From NCBI GenBank assembly GCA_958510825.1, contig OY294049.1, positions 35,306,774-35,370,773 of the forward strand: a DNA stretch of 64,000 nt. The letters are read 5' to 3'. The notes beneath the pieces were generated by a model. It had not been told where the DNA came from and searched no databases. It saw nothing but the letters and a program-made list of their open reading frames with translations. A program made the position numbers and the translations under genes. Source of the DNA: Brachypterus glaber. Its lineage: Eukaryota; Arthropoda; Insecta; Coleoptera; Kateretidae. Below are positions 12,050-23,288 of the stretch, in pieces; the first letter of the stretch is position 1, and each line of letters opens with the position of its first letter.

Positions 12050-13144
12050 CAGTGTAACAAATATTTTTTTTTGCCAAAATCGGACAAGAATGGGGGGGGT
12101 CAAGCCATTTTCGGACGTCCACTTCTCCAAATTCAATAATGAAAAAAAAAGTGAAAATCTGAAAAAAAGGGGGTGTACCCTACTGCGTTTTGGAGTTTCT
12201 TTAGAGGGGGGGGGGTCTGGAAATCGGAAAAAATCGGTCAAGCAGGGTGAGGGTGTCTGAAATTCCGGAATTTTCGTGGACGTCTTTTATGGACGGCCCC
12301 TAATTTCGCAAACTGACAATCGTCTAGTTATTCTAACCTCTTACGAATAACACAGATTTACATGTCATAAACATATTTTGTACATGAGTGTGTATTTGTA
12401 CTTGTGTAAATCTACCCTGTGTTGAAATTTGGATGCAAAAAATTAAACTGATCCTTATTAGGTCTGTTCGTTGGTGTTGCACTTTCCTGCACTGACCTAC
12501 ACTTTTCGTCCAACCAAATTAGTAGTGTTTTTGTTCAAAATGATCAAAATTTGCATTAATTAATACTTAAACGTTCCCTTAGGTTACAATAGCTAAATTT
12601 TTGTGTGAATAAAGATATACGGGTTTCAATAAACCAATTATGATTTGCACCGTTAAACACCCACAATATTCATTTAAAAATATCTGCATTTAAATCAATT
12701 AAAAACCGATATTTTATTGTCCCCAATAAATTCGTATTTATTGGTTTTTATCTTTTTTTGTTGAAGACTGACATTAATGTCGACCACTGTTTTATACCTG
12801 TCGCAATAAATTAATAAAATAAGTTTAACCGCACACTACCCATTCGACAGGTAAATAAGGAAAACATTAATTTTGAGGTTAGCTAAGAATAGGTTTCAAC
12901 TGTAATTCATTTACCGGAGTCCTACCTTCAAGTGGAAAGATACATTTTGAATGACAGGTCCCATGGCGAACCCTAGAATTAAGAGAATCTGGAAATTACA
13001 CAGTTGAAGGATATTATTATTTCTACTGCTCTAAAATTAAACGTTTAAAGCCTACCAAATGTCGGGATGCGCATTTCATAAAATGGAATTTAATCGTTAT
13101 CAGGTGCTTGATAGCTGTTTCACCGCTTACTGGATAATTACTAA
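12050..13144. other. Spacer with G-runs
   Basis: Carries two long poly-G tracts (near 12093 and 12206) and GGACGTCC/GGACGTC words (12113, 12279). Open frames on both strands here are by-products of low complexity. Near 12509 TACACTTTTCGTCCAACCAA resembles the hairpins at 33066 and 33258. No gene recognised. Confidence 0.4.
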
Positions 13145-13290
13145 GTGCCTATTCACAGGCTCGCATAAGAGCATAATACATAACAATGCGATGCCGTGAT
13201 TGGATTGATGTGCCGCCATATATCTTGTAAGCCAATGACGGCATCGCATTCTTATGTTTTATGTTCTTATGCAAGCTTCTGGATAGGCCT
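13145..13290. mobile_element. PIF/Harbinger-type MITE, copy 1
   Basis: 146 bp, flanked by TAA (13142-13144 and 13291-13293), the three-base target of PIF/Harbinger elements. Arms contain CTATTCACAGGCTCGCATAA, ATAATACATA and AATGCGATGCCGTGATTGG with imperfect complements on the right. A second copy, interrupted by a SINE, is at 44015-44453. Confidence 0.75.
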
Positions 13291-14416
13291 TAAGCCCCGA
13301 CGAGTAATTTCAGATTCGTACTTAAGCGCGCCGCTCTATCCCTACATTTGAACGCAAGGTAGTACCGCGTTCGTTGCACAGATCGCTTATCGATCAAAGA
13401 AGCCCTGTTTATTATTCTAATACTTGATTTTTTGTGAAAATTACCAAAATAATAAAATAATTTTATTAATTTTAAGACGTGCACGCACACGCACACTAAT
13501 GCACGTCGAGGTGTACGTTAAATCGTTAGTAAGTTTTGTTAAGATATCTAAAGAAAATAGGGTAGAAAACTGAATATCTAAAGTATAATTGCTCAATAAT
13601 TCAGTTTTTATCTGGGAGAAACCAAAACAATTAAATCGTCCCAGAAATGATATCTCGAGATATTACTAATACCTGGTTGTTATGTTAACAACATTTTCTA
13701 ATGCATTTGTCATTATCCCACAAGAATAACCCATATCTAGATCCAGAATTCAATATGAAAAAAAAGCAAGATCGTTAACTCGCTCATATTTCTTTTTGCT
13801 TCTCATTAACAAAAATGAATATCTATTAGTTTTATATATTGATATTCTTATAGGTATGCTAATATGATTATAACTATAACATATCCGAGAACATATCCAT
13901 AGTTCTTCTTTAATGTTGGTTAGATCACTTTTCCCATGGTTATTTTAAATTTATTTTACGGTGTACCACAAGGTACTATTATTGGACTCTCATTATAGCT
14001 GTTTTCTCTATTATTGATTTCAGTCATTTACTGATTCGATAATTATCTTTAATAAATACAGCACAATTTACTATAACACGACAGCTTTGGGATAATAGCC
14101 TTGAAAATTTAATAAGATTATTATAGTATGGGAATAATATATCGAGAAATATTGCAAATAGTTATTATTTTCAATAATAATAGGTATAATAATAATAACA
14201 ATATACTATACATATGTATGTACATGTATACATTTATATTGTTTACTAAACATCAAGAGGTAAATCAAATATATATTTAAAATTGCCTTTCCAACAGTTT
14301 TCAGCTTACCTTACTAAAAATTTTTATCATAAAATAGGTAAAATTTCAATTAATATTATGTACATGTTAAATTAGTACAAAATTTGTCTGAATATTTAAA
14401 ATGTACATACATACAT
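13291..14416. other. A+T-rich DNA without recognised gene
   Basis: Contains a less A+T-rich patch at about 13295-13410 (AAGCGCGCCGCTCTATCC). No reading frame or repeat family can be supported. Several short self-complementary stretches around ATATCTAAAG and GATATTC are too weak to call. Confidence 0.35.
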
Positions 14417-14650
14417 GTTTGTTTAACCTCGTAGCATTCTACTTAATTAAGCCAGGACTTGTGTAGGCTAGTAGTAGAGGGAACCACCGGCTTTAACTGA
14501 CTTTCCATACAGTTTACTGGGAGTGTATCTGTTTTACCTTTCGCCTTCGCCAAATTTCAACTGAAAAAATCTATCGGCGCGAGTGAGAATCGAACTTACT
14601 CTAGCCGGCGTGTCTCAAGTATTTGAGGTTGACGCCTTAACCCGCTTAGA
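14417..14650 (-). mobile_element. tRNA-derived SINE, copy 1 (minus strand)
   Basis: Read on the minus strand, it starts with a tRNA-like head (GCGGGTTAAGGCGTC, then B-box AGTTCGATTCTCAC), followed by a body shared with two other copies here: GGCGAAGGCGAAAG, CCGGTGGTTCCCTCTACTAC and AGCCTACACAAGTCCTGG. It ends in GAGGTTAAACAAAC. RNA polymerase III would transcribe an active copy from the A and B boxes. Confidence 0.8.
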
Positions 14651-14927
14651 TATTTTTATTTTAAAATATTTAAATTATTTTTAACAGAGTAGGTTGTCTC
14701 GTCTTTCTTGGTTTATAAAGAATTTCGGAAAATTGAAAGTGAACCCATAATACACTTCTATCGCTGAAAAGACTATAATAATTCTTAAAGTTGGTAATAA
14801 AGAGCCGTATTAAGTTTATGGTCTCGGTGGAACAGGCCCGGAAGTGCATCATAAGTCGCTGGGGCGGGGCGGGGTGATGCACCTTCTGCATTTCCGCCCT
14901 TACTGAACTCTACACATTCAAAATACT

Positions 14928-15703
14928 ACACACAGAAAAATATTTTCGTATCTTCTTTTATTATCAAGAGAATATAGCAAAATTAGCAACGTTTTCTTTG
15001 TCATGTTATATTGCATTTTCCCAAATACAAAAAAAAAATATTTAAAAAAAAATTTAAAAAATTTGAAACAAAAAAATTTAAAATTTTTTTGTAAAAAAAA
15101 AAAATAAAAAAAAAATAAATTAACAATTTTTTTTTTCGAAAAAATTAATAGTACGTTTTTTTGGCAATTTTGGGAAATTCGTAACTGTCGTATAATACTA
15201 ATCTAGCGCTTAGGCACTGAATAGTATAATAACACGATTTTTTGAAAATGTTTAGTCCCCTCTCATGTTGGAGAAAATACCTTAATAAAATATTATGCCA
15301 AATTTCAGCTCAAAAAAATTTAATCAGGGTCTGCCCACTTTATCTGAAAATTAGAATTCATTGCCAGTGATGAGGCAACACTAGCTTTTTATAGAATTAT
15401 TTAAAGTTATGTATGTTTTTCTTTATGTCAAACTGTAAAAACAATTGACGTGTTGGACGTAAAAAATTCTTTGGATGTTTTATTTAACTTAATAGCGCCC
15501 AGATTTTTTTTTTCTAATTTTTAATTATTTTTTTTTGTATGAAATCAGTTGATGTAATTTCTATGATAGTTCTTATAGATCTTATTAGAACTAGGTCTAG
15601 TTTCTTATAAGATCCTATAGGATCCAATTTTCGTCCTTCCTGATTTTTTTAAGCACAAATAATATAAGTATATTTGATTTAAAGACTTATTTTTTTCCGT
15701 GCA
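14928..15703. mobile_element. Candidate ACACAGAAAAA-ended element
   Basis: The left end ACACACAGAAAAATATTTTC and right end TTTTTTTCCGTGCA are imperfect inverted repeats resembling the ACACGGAAAA class. Around 15560-15630 the words TTCTTATAGATC, TAGGTCTAG, TTATAAGATC and ATAGGATCC cluster. An A-rich tract fills 15026-15140. Ends are tentative. Confidence 0.35.
15026..15140. repeat. A-rich/T-rich low-complexity tract
   Basis: Runs of A broken by short T blocks, over roughly 115 bases. No function inferred. Confidence 0.8.
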
Positions 15704-16068
15704 TATACTCAAACTACTACAACAGATAACGTTGTTTTCATTTCACATAATATGCATAATGTAGTCTTTGAGCCTATGCAAACTATGTGCATTCATACCA
15801 TTCTATGAATTCATTATGTTATTCGTGAAATATTACCACGGTTTTCATCGATCCTTCTCTAACCCTTAACCCATAGGATGGATATTGGGATATAACACAA
15901 AGATCTATTTATATTTATACTTAAGTATTCATTTTATCATATTTTTATTAATATTTATGAAAAAATTGCAAAAGTTTATATTCTATCTGAATAATATGAC
16001 ATAAAAATATAACCTATTTTTTCAAGACACCAGAAGATCTATGTACTTTCAAAGCTAAACTAAACCTA

Positions 16069-16275
16069 AGGTCTGTTTCTTCAAGCAAGATAGTAAATTA
16101 AAAATCGCACAGTGAATATTTTCAAAACAGATTCGAATAATGGATGTGCGAATATACTGCGTAGTTTATGATAAAACAAACTATATTCTATACAAACATA
16201 TACTATTCAAACCTGTTGTAAAAATATTTACTGTGCGATTTTTAATTTACTATCTTGCTTGAAAAAACAGTTACT
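16069..16275. mobile_element. 211-bp TGGTCTG MITE, copy 1
   Basis: Arms GTCTGTTTCTTCAAGCAAG, TAGTAAATTAAAAATCGCAC and AGTGAATATTTTC mirror the right arm (TTTACTGTGCGATTTTTAAT, CTTGCTTGAAAAAACAG). Same family as 20706-21184, 43351-43510 and 46344-46554. The right terminus is eroded (CAGTTACTA instead of CAGACCATA). Confidence 0.8.
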
Positions 16276-17561
16276 AATAATGAAATTAAATAGGGTATAT
16301 AAAAAATGTTTTATGTACCTTGGTATATAATTACTATTTTAGGATTTTGTTTTTTTGAGACTATGTTATACAGTTCCAGAAACATAAAAATAGAGCTTTT
16401 AAGGGTTAACGTTAGTACTAAATCGAGAAAGAAGCGATAAATGATATGAATACCAGAAAACATAAACTAACGAACTTACCTACATATATATATACGGTTT
16501 TGAATCAATAATGAGTTTATGAAGTTCTTGGGAAATCTAAACGAACCATCATATTTAATAAAACAGGCTTTTTTACCAACGCTTCTAGTTCTTTGCTATG
16601 TTAGGGTATATTCAGTCTTCCTTGGATGGTTTTTAGAGAGCATTTCAGCTTCACGTAAAAACAAAATAAACCTTAAGCAATTCTAATGCCTAAAAACCTT
16701 TATGATCATATGATCATATTTTTAAACAATTACTGCTAGTTTATGATAAATCTTATCGTAACTGAATATTTATTCGAAGATGAGAATGGATTAAAAATTC
16801 AAAAGCAATAACTTGAAATGGAATAGGGGGAAACATTTGATGTCTGTATTCGATTTCAATCTTACCCACATAAAATATATTTGTAAATAATTTCAGATAT
16901 AGGAAAATAGGAAAATCTGTTCTTTATACACTTTTTTTATGAGCGGATGTATCTCAAAGGGGTCGTTGCTTTATTTTTGGTTTTTATTTGCAATTTCCAT
17001 AATATTTGTTGGTCTTGATAGTGCGTTAGCCGGTATAAGACTGATAAAATTCCACATTCTTTATGATGCCAACCCACCTATACCTTAACAGGGGTAAATA
17101 CCCCAAGGAGACACTACGTCTATAGACATGCATGGTCCCGCGAGTCCCAAATCCCTCCATGCCTTGGTTTTTTCAAATTTACGGTGTCAGCGTTCTCTGA
17201 CTGCAATAACGGTAAGTGTTATTTGCAATTACAGCCTTATGAAAGGTCTATATCAATATGTTTTAATAATACACCTAACACGGGATAGGTTTTTACACTG
17301 ATGATATTTTATTGTGAAGTTTAATTAACCACTGGAGCATTATAACCTATTTTCCTGCTCCTTTTCTATCTAATTGTTTTCACTATTTCATTTTATTTTT
17401 ATCACACATAATGTATCTGTATGCTGTTCAACTAGGGATTCTCAAGAGTTGACAAATGGGAACTTCTTGTCTCGGTTATTGTAAATCTCGATTTTCGGGA
17501 CAATAAATAGGTTGATATTGCCTTGACCATTCCGTTGATTAACTTCTTGTCTCGTCTAGCG
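16276..17561. other. A+T-rich DNA without recognised gene
   Basis: Includes a right-end-like word ACCTTGGTATATAATTACTA at 16317 that matches the end of the element at 47891-48036, and a C+G-richer patch at 17060-17190. The phrase AACTTCTTGTCTCG occurs at 17460 and 17541 next to the following element. Confidence 0.35.
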
Positions 17562-18228
17562 CCCTGATAGCACAGGTTTATACAATGGATATCCCCAGAA
17601 TATCCGTTTTGGGATTTCCGACATCCTCAGGATATACGATTTTGTCTATAGATATCCGTAGGATATGCTCAGGATATATTAACGGGAAGTCAAGCGACTT
17701 CCGACCCGTATATCCCAAGGATATCCCGAAGACATGTCCTGAGGATATACTATACGTCTATTAAATAGTATTGTTTTTATTTTTTTTTCTTGTGAAATAT
17801 TGCTATTAGCAGCTTGCACCTAGGTGCAAGCTATTTTTTAAGCTAATAGTTTTACAATAAATAATAAAAGCATTACTATTTGATAGCCACTTTTGTCGGG
17901 GACATTAAACACATTTAGGAAAGGGTAATACTCAGGAAATTGTCCAACAAAGAAAAACACAAAATAAATATTTAATAATAATTGTGGAAAAAACTTACAC
18001 ACATAAACAGACCACAACTAGGAAATCTGCCAATAAAATCACGAAAAACGCGGTAAATTTAAAATAATAAAGGAAAAGCCAGGGACATTCATGGAACATA
18101 TCCTCGGGACGTCCCTGGACAATATATCCTCAGGACATACCTTTCGGGATATCCTTCGGATATACGATTAATGTCTCGGGATATGCGACATTGAGAGGAC
18201 ATTGAGAGGATATTGTGTGCTATATGGG
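17562..18228. mobile_element. GGATAT-array element
   Basis: Terminal inverted repeat CCCTGATAGCACA / TGTGCTATATGGG. The first and last roughly 180 bp are dense in GGATATCC, AGGATATAC, GGATATGC and their complements; the middle is A+T-rich and lacks the motif. A 22-bp perfect palindrome lies at 17811-17832. Related arrays are at 42440-42669 and 51397-51650. No coding sequence and no target duplication seen. Confidence 0.75.
17811..17832. repeat. 22-bp perfect palindrome followed by T-run
   Basis: AGCTTGCACC joined to its exact complement, then ATTTTTT. CTATTAGC and GCTAATAG extend the symmetry on both sides. It could form a cruciform or a terminator-like hairpin in RNA; no role is inferred. 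Confidence 0.85.
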
Positions 18229-18299
18229 CCAGAGTCTCAACGATTGACTTCTTATCTTGTCTATCGAAAGTCTTGATTTTCAAGAAACAAGAGAAAAAT

Positions 18300-18760
18300 C
18301 GAAAGTTTGAATCAAAAAGCTTGTACCAAAAAAAATTGGCGTTAGATTCGCATGGTTTTGGGCTTAAATTGTTGGTATTTGACGTCCCCAAATCGGTTTA
18401 TTTTCGAAAGTTGGGACCGCCATATTGGATCCGCCATCTTGAATGTTGCAAATATGACTTCGGATTTGTGATCAGCGAACTGGAAAACCCCTACAAACCA
18501 AATTTGGCATTAATCGAATGATTTTTTTTTTATTTCGACGATTTCGAGGTTTTAGCTCTATCTTGGACCCGCATGTTGTTGCATTTCTCCAACCTTCCTT
18601 ACAATTTTTTTGGGGACGCCAAATACCAACAATTTGAGCCCAATATCAATCGAATCGAACGCCAATTTTTTTTCTTGCTATCTTTTTGACACGAACTCTC
18701 GATTTTTCTTTGGTTTCCGCCATATGTAATCCGCCATATTGAATTTTTCAATACGCCACG
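18300..18760. repeat. Inverted-repeat block with CCGCCAT boxes
   Basis: 18334-18390 and 18611-18666 are imperfect inverted copies (AAATTGTTGGTATTTGACGT and GGGGACGCCAAATACCAAC). CCGCCATATTGGATCCGCCA at 18418 and CCGCCATATGTAATCCGCCA at 18719 bracket them. Open frames on both strands across this block follow from the symmetry and are not taken as genes. Probably a transposable element remnant. Confidence 0.5.
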
Positions 18761-19497
18761 ATTTTTTTGAAAGCTCTTGTCCAGATGAACATTTGACACC
18801 TCGATCATCAAGCCAAATTTTGGGTAAGCAGATGATCCGGTACACAGTGCTTCTAAACAAAAATCATCTGTCGTTTTAGATATATTAAGAAAAATAATAA
18901 GTCTTTTTGTCATCATCACATAATTTGCTTTCAAAGGAATAAAAATATAAAGTAAGATTCCAAATAAGGATTAGTGGTTAAAGTTTCTATAGACAATTTA
19001 ATGATATTTTACGGATATGTAAATGTTAAATCTGTCTTTAAAAGAAAGAAAAAAAAATACTTTGGCATTCAATGGAAGAGTATTCCAGCCAAAACACGCA
19101 TGCATAGGTATAAAAGGCTCCCGCAAATCACCATCGAGTAAGCCATATATGGAAAAAGGTATGAAAACGTTGCATGTGAACATCGTTTCACGGTGACGTC
19201 ACATTCCTTATTATGAAAGGGGGTGGAGACGATAATTTGTACCATTTCGGAGTCGATTAGACCAAATGGGTGCTGCTGTTCTTATGTAAATGAAACATTG
19301 ATTTAACAAAAACACAAAATAAGACAATTTAGAAACAGGGAAACAATTCATAATTTTTGTTTTGAAGTTGGTATACATACGTATAAGTGAGTGAAGAAAT
19401 GAGAACAGGTGACTCTTAATTTGAGTTATGAGGTTAAGTTACAGCGTGGCCTTTGAAAGGGACGGGTGTAGCTTTCTTCGCACATTCCAGTGCACCG

Positions 19498-19570
19498 AAT
19501 TCGCCATCTTTTATGATGTGCCTTGTGTATTTTTGTTTTGCCATCTTCTATGATGTGCCTAGAGTATTTT
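19498..19570. repeat. Two-unit short tandem repeat
   Basis: TTCGCCATCTTTTATGATGT and TTGCCATCTTCTATGATGT, each followed by GCCTNGNGTATTTTT, repeat with a period of about 42 bases. Confidence 0.75.
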
Positions 19571-19817
19571 TATATTAATGTATTATGTACAAGTTAAAGT
19601 GAACCATATATTTATGGTTATTAATCCTGTGAACTGTTAAATTTTAAGTTAATAATAATGGACGTTTGAAGATATTTTTTTTGTGTGTTTTTAATGATAA
19701 CTTTTTATATTAGCGCAGAGTCTGTAAGTGACAAGAGTTAATTTAAATCATGGCCTTCTAGATTTTTCTCAGTTACCGAGGAATACGTTACTCTTGGAGG
19801 TACAAACCAACCAAATA

Positions 19818-19945
19818 CCCAAGAAACACAGTAGCTATAAAGTATCTCTTACCGCTCCTTTAGAGCAAAATTCCAGCAATATGGCTGTTATTTTGCCGAG
19901 AAAGAGCACTAAGAGATATTTTATAGCTACTGTGTTACTTGTGTA
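19818..19945. mobile_element. CCCAAGNAACACAGTAGCT MITE, copy 1
   Basis: The left arm CCCAAGAAACACAGTAGCTA with TATCTCTTA mirrors the right arm TAAGAGATATTTTATAGCTA and CTGTGTTACTTG. A shorter relative with the same ends is at 61961-62054. Confidence 0.75.
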
Positions 19946-20705
19946 AGCTTAAAATTTTGTTGTCTTCATTAATTTTGATAAAAATAAGTACTATAAAAAT
20001 AGGTAAGGCTATTTTTCGTAAGTTGACACCTTAAACTTGTCCTCTTTTGTGCTTTAGCTATCGATATACAGGTCGAGTTGATTTATGATTTCTTAGCTTC
20101 GCTTCGGTTATGAATACCTTATATTATTAGCACGCTTTTGATAAGAAAAGCGAATTTGCATGAATATAGCCACGACGAGCATTGTTTCATACTATTTTTC
20201 TACATTCCGTATTTGTAGTTGCTACTTGTGTATGTTAATCGTCTAAGTCATTACGAAAACTATTTATTTTGAACACGCCATCTTTGAAATTTCGTAATGG
20301 AACGCAATAGAGAAACGAAAATAGACGCCATAAATCTCGGGCTCAATAAATTAAATTAAATTTAGCACTCCTCAATTTGCACTCCCTAATACACTTAGTG
20401 CGGGTTTGATTTCCGATCTTTGGGTTTTCGGTTTGAAATAAATAAATAAAAATTTATGTGAGAGTCGATTTTTGGAGTTTAAACTGGAAGTTGTAACAAA
20501 TTATAATATAATTATCTAAACTTAATTCATTTTAATCAGCAAACATATGTTTATTTATATAAGTAGATATTTATTAAATCAGAAGTAAGCAAATTAAAGT
20601 GTGTTAAACAGTCATTCTTCTAAACTTTTTTAAACAAACACCTTTAAAAAGGATTTTATTATTTATGCGCCATTGTTTGAAATTTTTAGTAACAATTTGT
20701 TACTA

Positions 20706-21184
20706 TGGTCTGTTTCACCAAGCAAGATAGTAAATTAAAAATCGCACAGTGAATATTTTCAAAACAGATTCGAATATTGGATGTGCGAATATACTGCGTA
20801 GTTTATTTTATAAAACATAACTATATTCTATACACAAACATATACTATTCGAACCTGTTGTAAAAATATTTACTGTGCATAGAAAAAACGGATTCCTTGA
20901 ACCAAGGACACGTGTCTTTGTATATGTTCAAAGCCATATTCTCTTGTTTCAAGGCTGGCATTTTCTTGAACCAAAGTCAATGTCCTTGAATGAAGAGCAC
21001 GAGTTTTGGAATAAAAATCCGCACTCTTTATTCAAGGACATTGACTTTGGTTCAAGAAAATGCCAGCCTTGAAACAAGAGAATATGGCTTTGAACATATC
21101 CAAAGACACGTGTCCTTGGTTCAAGGAATCCGTTTTTTCTATGTGCGATTTTTAATTTACTATCTTGCTTGAAAAAACAGACCA
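20706..21184. mobile_element. 211-bp TGGTCTG MITE, copy 2, interrupted
   Basis: TA-flanked (20704-20705 and 21185-21186). Ends TGGTCTGTTTCACCAAGCAAG / CTTGCTTGAAAAAACAGACCA. Removing the nested foldback (20879-21142) and one 4-bp duplication leaves 211 bp, the same length as the intact copy at 46344-46554. TA targets suggest Tc1/mariner-type mobilisation. Confidence 0.85.
20879..21142. mobile_element. Nested foldback element, ATAGAAAAAACGG ends
   Basis: Almost the whole 264 bp is two arms of about 118 bp around a short loop near 21000-21020. It begins ATAGAAAAAACGGATTCC and ends with the exact complement. CAAGGACA, TTGAACCAAGG and TTGGTTCAAG words recur. It is flanked by GTGC on both sides. 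The intact MITE reads TACTGTGCGATT in the corresponding arm, so the insertion site is clear. Because the end is symmetric, the duplication could also be read as TG with a CATAG end. Confidence 0.85.
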
Positions 21185-21341
21185 TAGGAAAATAATAGAA
21201 ATAGTATTTCTATGTGAAAAATGTCAAATCTCTTCGGCTGTTTTACTTTGCAAACAATTGTTTTAATATTGCAATACATATATTGATACGTATATTATAA
21301 CCTGAACAAATAAAATATACACAGTTACAAAAAACTTAATA

Positions 21342-22244
21342 GAGGAAAGTGGCCTAATTTCGGATACCATTTACAATGTATTCAATATTTAATACTCGGT
21401 ATTACTTTTTGATATTTTTTTTATATAACCACATACAACTTATTATAGCGAACCATGATTTATTATAAAAGCAATTTTATTACAGTTTATTTTTTCCAAA
21501 AAACACGGTTAAAAAAAATCAGCGCATTTTTGTGCATTTGAAAAAGGGCTCCTAATTTCGGACATATAGGAAATTTTTTTTTCAAGAGTAGATCTGGATC
21601 CCATTGCTTATGTTTCTTGTTATTCCTTCACATTTAATACGTAATTTAATCATTAAGCGATTTTCTACGAAATACTATAGGAACTATAATTTTAGATTCC
21701 CAATTTCGAATATCTTAGTATCTTAGGTAATTTTCGTTTTTTCAAAATTGTTTATCTTAGTTTGTTGTATCAGTATAAAAATAATAATTAATGGTTGGTT
21801 ATCCTGAATAATAATTACCTTGCGGATATCCGAAATTGGGAATCAAATGCACAAAAATGGTGTATCCGAAATTAGGCAACTTTCTGCTTTTTAGATTAGA
21901 AATTTGTAGAATGTTTACGTTTTCAAATTGCTTGATTATGAATAGTGGATCAGCTTAACTAACATCATAACTTACCCAAGACAGAATCACGAACTTTTAT
22001 AACGATTATTTATAAAATAAACAAGCATAATAATGTAACTGAGCACAAAACTGCCATTTGCAATATAAACGATTTGTGCTGCCATTTAAAGGGGAGAAGC
22101 TCTACCGTTATCATATTACAGGACGGATTTAGTTTGACTTTTGGCTTCACATAAAAGTAGGTTTCTATTTACCTTTGCAGACAGTATCTTAAATACACTA
22201 CTATCCGAAATTTGGAAACCATCCGAAATTAGGCGCATTTCCTC
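21342..22244 (+). mobile_element. 903-bp TCCGAAATTAGG-array element, copy 1
   Basis: Flanked by TA (21340-21341, 22245-22246). Ends GAGGAAAGTGGCCTAATTTC / GAAATTAGGCGCATTTCCTC. The motif CCTAATTTCGGA or its complement recurs at about 21352, 21549, 21700, 21825, 21865, 22204 and 22222. It is nearly identical in sequence and equal in length to 62119-63021. No transposase is encoded. By its ends and TA target it resembles the pogo-like element at 58372-59254 and could be moved in trans by such an enzyme (inference). Confidence 0.85.
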
Positions 22245-22246
22245 TA

Positions 22247-23288
22247 TTTTTAAAACTGCTAATTAAATAAACTTGATTCTTATTTTAGAAGACATACATG
22301 TCTTGCGACCAAAATACAACAATTTTAATTTTGGTCTGAATAAAATAGATAATTTTTGTATTTTGATTAATACTTTTTGGTGGTATACTTATACCTACCA
22401 TGGTAGGTAAAATGCCTCAAAGTAAGTAGTAAAAATAAATTCGTATATTGGAATTTGCAAAAATTCTTCTTTCAAACGTAGGTACTTTGTTCGTTGAAAA
22501 TTATCCGGTATATCAAGTATGTCATGTTTTTCGACCGTAACTTGAAAATATCACCAGCCTACTGGTTCATTTTGTACATGCAAGACTGCATGTACTTAAA
22601 ATCGTAACGAGTGTAAATAAGCAAAAGGAGGGATCCGGCCTGCCATGTTGGCCGACGCCATTGGTTGACGATTGTAAACACTATAATTGCCATATACCCA
22701 CCCACATAGTTTTAAATGATGGGTTAAAGGGCCCCCAAGCATTGGACCATCTTCAGGTGGCCACGTAAAATACAACATGAAAAAATAATCATATACCTTA
22801 TCAATAATAGTAATTTAAAAACATCATAGTAATATCATGATGGTATAAGCCCTTTTCTGTAAATTTTCAGTTACATGTTATTAAAATGAAGAAAACTCCA
22901 TGCCACAATTATAAATAAATAATATTAATTAGATTTTTCAGTCCCGTGTAACACGGGCAGTGTTTAACAGTAGGTTTACTGCATACCTAGGAAACGAAAA
23001 AAACTATCTGGAAAACTATATATCATTATCACATACCACAATTTTACGACTTCATTGAAACATATTGTTGACTGATATGTAGGCAATAAGAATCAATCCC
23101 CCATTTTGTTTTTATTTTTAATATATTTTATTTTGTGGTCGCAGAAAAAGTATACGTATGTAATATTGACTCAGTTATTAATTAACAGAGCATCGATAAA
23201 AGTTATACTTAGTTGTTCTTAGCAACATGTACCATGGGCGTTCCCCATGTCTATTTGTGGTATGTTACTTACTGTTAAATAATAGTGC
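22247..23288. other. DNA without recognised gene
   Basis: Contains a hairpin GTACATGCAAG / CTGCATGTAC near 22575 and a less A+T-rich patch at 22615-22760. A minus-strand open frame through the patch shows no domain. Nothing else seen. Confidence 0.35.

Noticed and set aside
12027..12260. 77- and 75-codon open frames on opposite strands
   Set aside because: They arise from G-runs and A-runs; no domain and no codon structure.
18599..18934. 111-codon open frame on the minus strand
   Set aside because: It overlaps an inverted-repeat block with CCGCCAT boxes; mirrored sequence keeps frames open on both strands. No domain seen.
20875..21185. Several open frames on both strands encoding the same peptide
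   Set aside because: Produced by the foldback element at 20879-21142, whose two arms encode the same words on opposite strands.
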